DNA of 64,000 nt from Aphis gossypii (taxonomy: Eukaryota; Arthropoda; Insecta; Hemiptera; Aphididae). How positions within the stretch are numbered: position 1 is the first letter of the stretch; every line of letters starts with the position of its first letter. The notes below the pieces were generated by a model, which was not told the DNA's origin, searched no databases, and saw only the letters and a list, made by a program, of their open reading frames with translations. The stretch covers positions 32,612,001 through 32,676,000 of the forward strand of contig NC_065532.1 of NCBI RefSeq assembly GCF_020184175.1, written 5' to 3'. Below, piece after piece: positions 24,844 through 36,600 of this stretch. The position numbers and the translations under genes were made by a program.

Positions 24844-27800
24844 ATGAGTATACCGATATTTAAACCTGTAACCCACGTCATTTTCGGTTTGGATGGAACG
24901 CTATTAGGTGAGTAAAATATGTGTGCTTATAAACTATTTAGAAAATTATATTAAGTCTGATAAGCCGTATAATACTTACGTAGTTACTTAAATTTAATAA
25001 TTAATTTAGAGTTTAGCCCCGTAGATGAAATAAATAATACAAAATATAGTTGACTGCGAAAACTATAAGCTATAGCATAGTGTTAGCACCCCAAGCTGTC
25101 TAACTACAAAATATTTAAAATTAAGAATCACTTATTTTTATGTGTTATTATTTATTATCATTGTATTTTTGATTATAATTTAATATATAGTACCAATGAA
25201 AACGTATACCTAATAAGTAATATCTTAATAATAATCAATAATAGCCTGTAACTACCTATATTGTACCTACCTACCTAAATAATAAACAATTATATTCTAC
25301 AAAGACAAAATAAATACTAATATACGCAATGAATAAGAAAATTGTACATGACAAAACAAGCGTAGGTATATAAAAAAATAACCGCATTATAAATGATAAT
25401 TTCAATATTGCTTTTAAATTTGGGGAGAGAATTATGTATGAATGTATAAGGGATTTTAGTGTATATAGTATATTAAATAAAATTAAGTAAGTATGCAAAA
25501 CATGATTTATGACTATTTTGATTTACAACTTTACAAGACGTGGTATTGGTTGGAAGTTAATTTAAATAAGTTCGGAGTTCCAACTATCATTAGGAAAAGA
25601 CTGATATGGTTCTATTGATAGGTAATTTATTTTTTTTTTTTGAGGATGAAAGAGTGATTTATATTTTATTTTTCCAGAATTGGAAAAGTAGTAGTTTTTA
25701 AAATTTTTTTTTAAGCTAGAAAAGTTATCAATTTGTTATCGCTAAGAGAAGTGTAAGCTTCATATTTTTGGAAATAGAGGATGCGTTAGTAGTTAGTATT
25801 TACAATATCAGGGTATTTTAATGAAGAAGTACAAAAATTGTTTTTCTTAACAACTAAATCATCTTTATAAGTAATATGTGTCTATGATTTTTTTAAATTC
25901 CTTTTGAGTAGACCTTTTTTGGCAACTGCGATCCGCGGCTAAATGTGACAATTTTCTGAAGAGACAGACAAGGGAGTCGTCGGTGATTTTAATAGTTTAA
26001 TGGATGGAAAAAAGAATGTTTGACTTCATTGCAGTAGTATATTTACATCTTGGATCACTATAAAATTATTTTTTGATGGCATCCAAAATGTAGGCAGTAA
26101 TCGAATAGGTTATTAATTAGTAATTACTATACCTAACCGTTATAGTAGATTAAATACTTACCTTAACTTAAAAAATTATATTGAATAATTAAATGACGGT
26201 TGGTATTCTGGAAGTAACAAATTTCAATTTGTCATTGTTGGTCTGAATAATGTTTTTATCTTTCTTTAGGTATAGAAATTGTTTTGTTGTTTGAAGGCTT
26301 CTATGGAAGAGTGGCTTGGAGAAGATCTTTCATAAATTTCGATTTCAAACTATTATTGATTAATTATAATATTTTATACATAAAAAAATAATTGTGATTA
26401 GTATATTCGCTGTAATATCTAACCTAATGGAATATTCAAAATTTTAGAATTTAAATAGCGGTCGTTATTAAAGTTATTTAAATCTTGAACGTTGATTTTT
26501 GTCAGCTAAATATAATAATTATAGAATAAATACTATAAATTTATCTGAAAACGGGAATTAGTATTTTTACAATGCAACAGACATCAAAGAGAAATTACTA
26601 TTTTTCGTTAAAAAAATAATTTGTATTTCCCAATTTATAAAGTTGAGCAATTTGTACTTAATAACTTGAATTGACACATACATTTGATATTTAAATTGTC
26701 TACTATATTGTGTATACAGTATACATATAAATTATTATAAGTATGTTTTTGTGCAATTTATTATGATTATAGTGTCGATAGTGGGTTTATTGTTTATGAA
26801 TTTTTATAGTACCTATATTATTGTGTTTTAGATACGGAACGGATTCATAGAAAAATGTTTACGAGAATTGTCAATGGTTATGGTAAAGTATTCCCTGATG
26901 ATTTGCGTTTACAAGTTCTCGGAAAACAAGAAATGGATACTGCTAATTATATTATTAAAACATTGCAACTTAATTTAACACACGAAGAATTATTACAAAA
27001 ATTTCGCGACGAGGAAAAAAAATTACTAAAAAATGCAAGACTTATGTATGGTGAGTAAATATAGTACCTATTGTACCTTTATATTTAATCTTTAAAATAT
27101 GTTTAGGTTATAGAACACTCTTAGCCAAATGTTTTTTTTTTATTTACTGAGTGGAAAGCGAATACAATTAATAAATGGTTCCGAGTTTATGACATGAGTA
27201 TATGAGTGTATATTATATTATTTAAATTTAATTCTGTTTTTTTAGTGTATAATACCTTTAGAAAAATCTAAATGTATATTATTTAAAAATCATAATAATG
27301 TGGTTATTATTATAATTTTTTTTTGTGGTGAGCACTGAGTAAAATGGTAGAAGGGCAATAAATGGTTATCATTCTTCATTCTGTTTGTCGACCTTGTTTT
27401 GATGTCATCATCACTTAATATTATTAATATTTTCTACATAGCATATTAACAAACGAGTATAGTATTCATAATATTCACAATATTCATCATAATATAAATA
27501 CGCCAAGTATATAATTATAAATCATAGTAAATCATGATTCATAAACGATTTATAAGCCTTAACAGTTATTTGTTTAAATATTATAATATATGGTATTTCA
27601 AAAATTTCACTCGTGGTCGTTTTCTCCAGATACGACAATAATATAATAATATATTACAATTTACACTTAAAAAAACAATATGAAAAGAAAACATCGTTAT
27701 TATTAAACATTTAAACCACAATAACCATAATAATAATACGCTTTCAGCAAATGTGAACTCAAACTAACCTTGGGTGTCTATGTAAAACTTATATAAAATT

Positions 27801-30172
27801 TGTTTAAATATAGTTATTTACTCTATAAAAACAATGAGCCAAACCTAGGTATATAATAATGTTTAAAAAAGAAATTGTTAATGACGCAGTGGCGTAATTA
27901 GAAATTTGGTTGGGGGGGAGGGAATTATACGTTTTAGTAAAATCTGTACACCTCATACAGTAACCTACCCCCACTCCACAAGAATACAAAAAAAAATTTT
28001 AGTTGATTGAAAAATACAAGTTATTATAAAAATATTATATATTTTATAGCGTTTAAATAAAACTAGATCTAATTTGAAATTTCCTTGGTCTTTTAAAAAT
28101 ATCATCAGGTTCATACATCTTCAGGATTAACTTTAATGTCTCTATGGACCACCATCATACTTAATCCATTTAACTTATCCTAATTATTGGATTTAATTAT
28201 TAATTACTAATCTAATAAGTAATAATCACATTCAAGTAATTAGAAAAAAGATTATTGAGTATAATTTAGTCATTCTCATCTTGATATGATCATCAATTAT
28301 AATTTTATCAAATGAATTGTTTTTTTTTTTTTGATAAAATAAGAAGTAAGTGTTTTTCCTTTTTTATTCCATTGTATAACTTATAACGTTTGAATAATTA
28401 TAAAATTATTTCATATGAATAATATGTATAACAAGTATTATCATTTAGGTACTGTTTGGTGTTTACTATTTACCACCTAGTAGCTAGTACCTACTGGCTA
28501 CTAGTGACAACTGTCAATAAACGATTAAATATTTAAACACGAACTCGCATACGGTCATATTATATAATATAATCAAGGAATCTAATTACCATCAGAAAAA
28601 AGTATGGTTCATTGTTAAGGGTTCTATTGTGCATTGGCGCGAGTATGTAATGTGTATACCTACTTATATCGTTAGTATATTTGTCTATGCTCGGGTGTGT
28701 TCACGATAACAACCAGCACGTCTTATTTTAAGAATCGGAAATACAAGTATACAAATGTTCGGACTGTCTGAGTTAACGTAGACTGCGTTGAAGTATCATA
28801 TAATAATATAATTTAATTTAATCTGCGATCTGCCATAACTCACAAGCATAATACCTACATCTAATTAATTATAGCCTAGCTATAGGTATTTTATTAATTT
28901 TAAGTAAACAAAATTGTTTAGTTTGGAAATGAGAGTATAGTTTGAATGGTCATTACTCATTACCAATACTTTCATCAAATGTTTGCAGTAAAAAAAAGTT
29001 TGGGGAGGGGTCTAAATCCCTAATCCCCCCGTAATTACGCCCCTGAATGGATGGAACCTAACCTAACCAACTGAATGGACGAAAACATACACAATAATTT
29101 GTTTTAAGCTTTAACTATTGTTAAATTATAACATAAAAGTCATATATTTTTTAATAATATTATATAAGGTAATATTTAATATTTGTTAATTTTCTAGGAG
29201 TCGAAGATCTTTTGGAGCATTTCCATCGACAGAAAATTCCTATGGCGGTGGCAACGAGTAGCTCAGAGGAAAGTTTCCGATTAAAAACGGCTCATTTGAA
29301 AGACATATTTTCAGTATTTCATCATGTAGTCACCGGTTCTTCCGACCCAGAAGTAATAAACGGCAAACCAGCGCCAGACATCTTTAAAGTATGTGCTTCC
29401 AGATTTCCGGGGAACCCCATGAGCAGCGAGGTATTACAATTAGTACAATGTGATATTTTTAAAAATTTTTTTCTTCTAAGGCTTTAAATAAAATATTTTG
29501 TATTTTGCAACAATTGGGGTAAAAAACAGTTCATCTAGTTCAGTTTCATCATGATTCCTACAATCATATAAATCACTTTTTTTATGGCTCTATAATTTAC
29601 ATGTTATGATTCTTTCACACGTCACGCCTTTTTATTTCTACTTATAAATATCGGAAAAATAAACAACCAGTACAAAAATAGCTTCTTCAAAGTTCTAGAA
29701 CACTTTTTTTTAAAAATTATGTTATTTTTTAATTAATTCTGTACAAAAATAGTAAATACTGCTACATGAAATTAATATAAAATCTAATTTTATACAATTT
29801 TAATCTCATAAATTTTTTTAGAAACATCCTTTTTTATACATACTAGAACTGATTTATTGAAATCGTTTTATAATAATCTATAATATTAAAAGATAATGCT
29901 TTCTCTGATATGTACATATTACATAGGTATTTTGGTATTTACAATAAATTATTATAAACATTATATGTCTAAAAAAGTTCCTGGTGTTTGATGATTCGCC
30001 CAACGGAGTGACTGCGGCTCTAGCGGCTGGAATGCAAGTGGTCATGATACCTGATCCCATACTGACAGTATGGCATAACATGTCGAGCTCCAACGCTACG
30101 TATGTGTTAAACTCCTTTGAAGATTTCCGCCCGGAAATGTTTTCGTTACCACCATATTTTGTTAGTTCATGA
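24844..30172 (+). CDS. Gs1l-like: PUDP-like HAD protein, copy C: nucleophile lost, likely pseudoenzyme
   Basis: Exons 24844-24907, 26832-27050, 29198-29430 and 29978-30172 encode 236 residues with every intron in frame; exons 2 and 3 keep the 219- and 233-nt lengths of copies A and B. Motif I reads F14-G15-L16-D17-G: the catalytic aspartate that becomes phosphorylated is glycine (GGT, against GAT in copy D). The other catalytic residues remain: D17, T114-S115, K151 in GKPAPD and D177-D178. HAD proteins without the first Asp cannot form the phospho-enzyme, so it should be inactive yet folded, perhaps binding or regulatory; this is inference. The uninterrupted frame argues against a simple pseudogene. 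Introns of 1.9 and 2.1 kb carry repeat DNA, including an inverted-repeat pair at 27887-29045. The intron 3 acceptor (ctaaaaaag) has a poor pyrimidine tract. Confidence 0.85.
27887..29045. mobile_element. Candidate 1.16-kb hAT-type element in intron 2 of copy C
   Basis: The left end CAGTGGCGTAATTA and right end TAATTACGCCCCTG are inverted repeats with one mismatch over 14 bases, each followed inward by a G- or C-rich run. Flanking octamers (TAATGACG and AATGGATG) are not identical, so the insertion is old or the pair belongs to two separate fragments. No transposase frame was found inside. Confidence 0.55.
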
Positions 30173-30857
30173 TTATTTTAAGTTAAGTACCTATGTATTT
30201 TCAAAGTTATTACTTATATCAAATTTACTATTTGCATAAAAATAAAAATATTTGATTTAAATTTACATATCTTTTTTTAACTACAAAAAATTGTAATTAG
30301 TCTAGAATAGTAGATCATGGAGTGATCAACATGAACGTGTTCGCAAACTACATGGATAAATATAATAAAATTATGCTAAGAATCAAAATGTTAAATGATT
30401 ATAAATATATTTTGTATAATTTAATACATTTTTAGTTCATAGCAATAATGAGTAAATTTTGATTTTATAAATAAAACTGTAATGGTATTCACATTATTAC
30501 GCCACTCAGCTTCATAATTTAATATCATTATAATATTGTTAACTATTAAAATACTAATGTTTAACAAACAACTGTATTTATTAACAATAGTTTCATAAGC
30601 CAAAATCCATGATATTATTCTACATACCTAGCCTATAAATAATTACATCTTAAAGACCAATATATTAAAAACTAATAACTGTTTGTACCCCTAAACATTA
30701 AAATTATATAAAACTCCACACCATTTAATAATTATACATATATAATACATATATTTATTAATCATATCTATATCAAATAACATGTTTATATTACAAAAAA
30801 TTATTTCATAAAAATATATGATAATAACTTATTATGGAACAAGTCAAAAGGTCGATA
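30173..30857. other. Gap between copies C and D
   Basis: AT-rich; holds the 3' flank of copy C and leads into the copy D promoter. Nothing else recognised. Confidence 0.4.
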
Positions 30858-30858
30858 C

Positions 30859-30894
30859 TATAAGTAGAGTCCCCTCTTTCATTTTCAATTCAGT
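30859..30894 (+). promoter_or_regulatory. Core promoter of phosphatase gene D
   Basis: TATAAG starts at 30859 and the arthropod initiator TCAGT is at 30890-30894. The TATA-to-A(+1) distance of about 33 bases is the expected spacing. The predicted transcript starts near 30892, leading into a 5' UTR exon that ends at a good donor (ATCAG|GTAAGA) at 31120. Confidence 0.6.
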
Positions 30895-31120
30895 CTGCTT
30901 CCATCAAACATCCAGTTCAGTGCAACTAATACACCGTCTTACTTTAAAGCAAAAAGCTTATTTAACTTAATTTCATCATTGACTTTTTATCTTGTCGTGA
31001 AGTTGTAAATTTTTGTTCAAAACCGAATCACTACTGCTTTGATTTCATTTAAACATCTTCCTCAATACCAAGGTATTCGTTCAGATTCCAATTGTCAGCT
31101 TGTCTATGACGAACTATCAG
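30892..31120 (+). other. Non-coding 5' UTR exon of gene D
   Basis: Bounded by the predicted initiator and the donor at 31121. The matching acceptor (CTGTTTCAG) ends at 32909, two bases before the gene D ATG. An upstream ATG at 31106 reads five codons to the donor and, after splicing, reaches a TGA that overlaps the main ATG (shared ATGA). Confidence 0.55.
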
Positions 31121-31560
31121 GTAAGAGAATATATTAATATATAACTATATATCTAGGGTAACAATATCATTATTAAGTAAGACAACGCAGACTCTGGTGT
31201 AACATTAAAAGTGTAAAATAAATAATATTTATAAACCTGTATTCACGATCCCGATTAATCGTAATAATATATAGGCTTAAACTTATAATAAAAGTAAAGT
31301 TAGGATTGTAGCTATTCCTAGCCTCATCAATTATTATTCGTTAAAGGTACTTGACCATAACATCCAGGTTAATATATTATTATAAGGTAAAGTTTCATCA
31401 ATAGCAAAACGTGAGCTTATTTTTGATTCATTACAAGACACAAGCACATTTTGCTCTATAACAAGAGCCGCATGTGGCTCTTGACCAGTATAAGTTATCT
31501 ATCCCCGGACTATACTGATCGTGTTCACTGAACACGTACACCAAAAAATTCATCAGAGTA

Positions 31561-31600
31561 AAACCAATACATTCGTCACATCTCTCAGAATCTTAAGTAA
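31561..31600 (+). repeat. Copy 2 of the dispersed CAGAATCT repeat
   Basis: Reads CCAATACATTCGTCACATC then TCTCAGAATCTT, clearly related to the copy at 1111-1150. Just upstream (about 31465-31490) lies the imperfect hairpin AGAGCCGCATGTGGCTCTT, a common hAT-type repeat word. Confidence 0.5.
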
Positions 31601-31741
31601 TCTAAGTACTTTTATTCATAAAAAATATTTTATCTTACATAAATCGAAAATAGTTTTAACAGAGTTGAAAATTTAAAAAAAGGATAATGAGATCAAAAAT
31701 TATATCGTGTTAATTCTATTATATCAATATTATTTGGTGAA

Positions 31742-31790
31742 AAAAATAAAAATAAAAATAAAAATAATAATAATAATAATAAAAATACAA
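31742..31790. repeat. AAAT/AAT microsatellite
   Basis: Tandem AAAAT and AAT units within the 5' UTR intron of gene D. Seen directly. Confidence 0.7.
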
Positions 31791-32040
31791 CAAACACTGA
31801 TTTTGTACAAAATTAGTATTGCTCATAAATATAAGTTTTTCCGTAATTTATTTTTAGTTTTTTCTGATCATTTTTAAAATTGCTAATTTGTTACTCCCAA
31901 TATCTAGATTTAATTGGTACATAATTAGAAACTAGTAAGTTTAAAATTGAAGCATTTATACTATTCTTAGAGTTGATGAAAACAAATATATCCTTATAAA
32001 ACTAATATACTAATAAGTAATAAGTATTAACTATTGTATT

Positions 32041-32075
32041 CAATAAATTCATCGAACTGCTCAGAATCTAAAATG
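32041..32075 (+). repeat. Copy 3 of the dispersed CAGAATCT repeat
   Basis: CAATAAATTCATCGAACTGC followed by TCAGAATCTAAA, related to the other copies. Lies in the 5' UTR intron of gene D, about 450 bases from copy 2. Confidence 0.5.
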
Positions 32076-32911
32076 TAAATTATTACGTTAAACCTTTATT
32101 GGTTTGATTTTGTTTTAAACGAAAAATGCAGACATTTCTTTAAATATCGTAAATAGAAAAATAAGAAAAAATCATAAATAATAAGTGATCCAAAAATCAC
32201 TGAAATACAATATATACCCGAGAGAATACCTATTAAATAGAAGTATAATAAAATATGGTTATACAACAAATTTACAGCATTACTAAACTAGGTAGGTACT
32301 AAGACAGATGATGATTTATTAATAATTATAATAGCTTAATATTGTATTCTTTTACTTGTAATGTCACATTATGAATGAATGATACATACCTATTATATAT
32401 TTAATATATAATATAGGTACCTATATTAATATACATTAATGTTTTAGTTATAAATGTATAAAAGAAAAATTTATTGTAATTTTAGTATTATATATATTTG
32501 TATTATATGTACCTACTATGATGGTCTATGACTACTATCTATATATTTATTGAATTTTATTTTAAAATATAAATTCACAGACTACCACACGAATATGCTC
32601 GGTTATCTTAATTTAAAAAATGTAATTATTCTTCATTACATTCTTAAAGATTGAATAAAAATAAATAAATAGTGGCTTGATACACAACTACTGACTATTA
32701 GTTTTCAGTTGTTAAGTTGTCTGCTCATACCGTATCTAGTATATTTTATAATATTATTCATAATATTAAATACATTTTAATTTGGTATTCTGTTGCTTAT
32801 ACCATTATATCATATAATTTCATAGTAAGAACTTATTTAACTTATATAATTTGTTAAACATAGTACGTACAGTTATAGACATTGTCCAATCGATATTTGA
32901 CTGTTTCAGCA

Positions 32912-35900
32912 ATGAATAGATCATCATTTAAACCTGTGACCCATGTCATTTTTGATTTGGATGGAACTCTGTTAGGTAAGTGAATATGCTTATGTGTTGT
33001 AGTATAATTAATTTTAAATAATAATATACGTATAGACAATGAAACCTCCGAATAGTGGATACCTTATTTAATCTTAATTTAAAAATAATGAAAAAATTAC
33101 GTCAAAATAACGCGTTTACAGTAGTATAACGATAATGAACTTATAAAACATTAATTTTACATCAAAAACATCACACGATGATGTTGAGTTGTATCTAGGC
33201 ATTTATGCATTTCTTTTTATATTCATTTAATATATATTGTTAAAAATATTAAAATAATTGTATTATTAAAAATTAAATAATAATATTATAATTTAATTTA
33301 ACCTACCGCATATTATTTTTTGTAAGCGTTATTACTATTATGAATTTCAAAAATTTACTTCCTCTAAATAGAACCTTCCGAGAAGTGAACATAATTTCAG
33401 TGATCGAAAATGTCCACTATTTAGAGGCAACCTCTGACAGTAAAACACTGACCTTACATTTAATGACTAACTAAGAATGATAATAATGAAAGTTGAAACA
33501 AACATCTAAAATCTAAATAATAAAATACGGGGTGTTAGGTAAGTTTATTATGTTGTACAATAAAATTTAGATACAGAACGGATTCATAAAAAAACGTTTA
33601 CGAAAATCGCCAAAGATTATGGTAAGGAATTTCCTGATGATTTACGTATACAAATCCTCGGAAAACAAGAAATGGACGTTGCTATTTTGATTATCGACAG
33701 ATTGCAACTAAATTTAACACCCGAAGAATTATTACAACTAGCTCGTACCGAAGAAGAAAAAGAACTACGAAACGTACAACTTATGCATGGTTAGTAGGTA
33801 CCTATTATTTATAGTACTTAATCGCTAAAATAATATTTAGAATTTTTAATGGTTGATATTTGCATAGTTATAGGTATAAATTAATTATTTCAAAGAAGTA
33901 TATTTGTAGAAAATAATAATTTATTATAGCGCGTTCACCCTATCATAATAGATACCTATTTTTAATATCGGACTTTGAGATTGGACCACTGAAAATCACT
34001 CATTAGATTGAACATAGGTACTATATCTATATTTTAGATTAATAAAAATAAAATACTATACTTAGGAAGGTACACAGAATAGCAGATTATAATTTATAAA
34101 CAAATACTTTATCTTGGGAAAAAACTAACTCATAATTTATATCTATGAACTACTAACCTTTTTTTTTGCTTTCTATGATGTGGCTCGCTAAATTTTAATT
34201 TTCTAAAAATTGGCCCTCTAGTAACTTAAAGTTTCCCATCACTGCTCTATTAAACGGAATCCTCCTCATAACAAAAAAATGACAATAGTCGTCCCGATTC
34301 AAATAATATAATATAATTCTACCTCGCTAAAACGGAAAAAAATGTTGGGGCCTAGTGATTCTGTTAAGGAGAGGTTTTATAATATTTTGTATTTCCACTT
34401 GTGTTGTCGTTTTCTCTAAATACAATAGATAATAAAAAAAAGTAGGTTAGCGCATTTCGGTGGTGGATGTTTATCCATCGTGCATTCGGTCCTTGGACAG
34501 GATAGTGTAATTTTGCTATAGGTATTCGATTTGAATGTAATATGATTGCATTCGATAAAAAACGATTCTGAGCAGACGAGGGGATCTTTTTTTATTTAAT
34601 TTTATTCGTTTCTATGATGATAAACAAAGCCGTAATTATTTTATACTACATAATCGTTAAGTTGTACATTTTTTCTCCTTCAACCGTTTTTATTTCGAGT
34701 ATCATTTTGAAAATCGAAAAATTACCTCTCTAAAGTATCAGATCAAGAACATTACCTTTCAGAAAATATGCTACACTTGTATTTTAGAGTAAGTTTAGGG
34801 GGAGAAAAAGCGTTTACAGAATAAAAAAGAAATAAATACCATTGTAAAACCAATACATTTCTTGCTCCGTTCAGAATCTAAAAAATATACAATTATTATT
34901 AAAAACCAAAATAATAAATAATAATATATGTATCAAAAGATTCAAAAGTGTGCAGTGTGCCCACATCAATCTCAAGGAAAATACATATAGTATAATTAGT
35001 TATCTACTCTAAAAAAATGGAAAAGGAATATTCAAATAACCAAATACCATAATATTTGAAAAAAATGAGAATTGGGGGAAAGTGTTTGAATTATATCTCT
35101 ATTACGTGTTAACCATTTAGGAGTCAGAGATCTCTTGGAATATTTCTGTCGGCACAAGATACCGATGGCGGTGGCAACGAGTAGTTCAGAGAAAAGTTAC
35201 CACTTGAAAACGGGTCATCTGAAAAATATATTTTCCGTGTTCCATCACGTGGTCACCGGTTCTTCCGATCCAGAAGTAAAACACGGCAAGCCAGCACCGG
35301 ACATATTCAATATATGTGCTTCCAGGTTTCCGGGAAACCCCGCGAACAACAAGGTAATTATAATAAGCAAATCATGACATTTTTTAGTTTACCTCTATAA
35401 ACGAAGTATTTTATATTTTTCTATATAGCTGAAAAACAAAAACGATTTACAATTTATAAGTAGGAATCATTAATAATTTTTAAATGATTTTATAGTTTAC
35501 ATAATTTAAATACTTATTTGATGGTAGATTTATGCTGATAATGGTTATGATAATATGCATAATCATTTTCACTTATTCACTACAAAACTATAAGCAATAG
35601 TGCTGAAATTAAACTGTGTACTCGACACTCGTATATATTTCTTATAGTTATTTTAAATTTTAAATGACGTTTTGGTATCGTAAACTATTCAATTCGATCT
35701 CAGAGCAGATGGTATTTGTGTTGATTTTAGTATTTGTAATTTGTAATACCATTAAGTACATTTAAATACGTATGTAATCTTCACCAAAATATAAAAACAA
35801 CATTTAATTTGCGCTACACTTAAATATTAAATATAACTATTAGTTATTACTTAAATACTTTAATATTTTAGTAATCTGTACCTACTATGACAGAGAACAA

Positions 35901-36600
35901 AATGATATATAATATGTAATCTATGCCACTTCAATCACATTGTTGACATTTTCTACAAAAAAATAGCTCATATAAACGTTAATTAATAACATAAACTATA
36001 AATAACTTGAGCATTAGAACCAAGAGTTAAAATTATAATATTTCTGATTTTTACATATTATTCATGAATAAAACAAAGAAGGCATATCTGCAATAAAAAT
36101 TAGTTTTAATTTTTTAATAATTTTCTTAAAATGAACTTAGTTGATATATTAGTTGACAGTAGATATATTATAACCTCTACTAAGTTATAATATGTTATTT
36201 CTTCAATTTTAATCTAATACCTGTACAATATTTTTTTACAAAATATCACTGATGTAAAATAAATTTAATTCTAAAACAGTTTTGCAAAACATCTTATTTT
36301 TTATACTTTTAGCAACTAATTATCATACTCTGTTAATAATTCAATTTTGAAAAAGAATGATCATTCTAATAATATTATACACGTATGAATGTTGTATAAT
36401 AGTTTCTGGTATTTGAAGACTCGCCGAATGGAGTGACTGCAGCTGTAGCGGCCTGTATGCAAGTGGTTATGGTACCCGACCCCATGTTGCCAAAAGAAAT
36501 GACCGATAATGCTACACACGTGTTAGAATCGATGGAAGATTTCTGTCCAGAAATGTTTTCATTACCACCACGCGGTTCCTCATGCTCATGCTCTTCTTAA
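32912..36600 (+). CDS. Gs1l-like: Pseudouridine-5'-phosphatase-like HAD enzyme, copy D, Cys/Ser tail
   Basis: Coding exons 32912-32975, 33571-33789, 35121-35353 and 36403-36600 encode 237 residues; the first three exons equal those of copy C in length (64, 219 and 233 nt). Catalytic set complete: D15-L-D17-G-T, T114-S115, K151 in GKPAPD, E177-D178 in VFEDSPNG, so it should be active. Two oddities: the glycine of the conserved AAGMQ segment is C190 (AVAACMQ), and the protein ends in an extra Cys/Ser-rich tail, RGSSCSCSS, not present in copies A-C. Sister of copy C (shared FLVF, ATSSSE, GSSDPEV and MFSLPP). A TATA/initiator promoter and a spliced 5' UTR are predicted upstream. Introns 1-3 (595, 1331 and 1049 bases) carry pogo-like and hAT fragments. 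Cytosolic, as no targeting peptide is seen. Confidence 0.9.
33035..33442. mobile_element. Degenerate pogo/Tigger-like inverted-repeat element
   Basis: The left end carries AAACCTCCGAATAGTGGATA and the right end, reversed, TTGCCTCTAAATAGTGGACA: about 14 of 20 positions agree. The CCTCTAAATAG(T/C)GGACA word is typical of pogo/Tigger-like (Tc1/mariner) termini. An internal partial copy sits at about 33361-33385. Lies in intron 1 of copy D. Confidence 0.45.
34160..34244. mobile_element. hAT-like terminal fragment
   Basis: Contains TGTGGCTCGC and ends GTTTCCCATCACTG, the reversed form of the CAGTGATGGGAAA terminus seen in many hAT elements. No left end was identified. Lies in intron 2 of copy D. 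Confidence 0.4.
34246..34382. mobile_element. Second degenerate pogo-like MITE
   Basis: Left word CTCTATTAAACGGAATC and right word (reversed) CTCTCCTTAACAGAATC form an imperfect inverted repeat about 135 bases apart, of the same general type as the element at 33035-33442. Confidence 0.4.
34557..34885. repeat. Dispersed CAGAATCT repeat, copy 4, with an inverted partner
   Basis: The right end (34846-34885) reads CCAATACATTTCTTGC then TCCGTTCAGAATCTAAA. At 34557-34585 the reversed word CTCGTCTGCTCAGAATCG occurs. The pair is an inverted repeat about 330 bases apart and suggests that the dispersed motif is the terminal repeat of a non-autonomous DNA transposon. Confidence 0.45.

Noticed and set aside
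19823..36600. Bacterial origin of the phosphatase genes
   Set aside because: Four spliced copies with shared intron positions and animal PUDP-like length and motifs fit an ordinary animal gene family.
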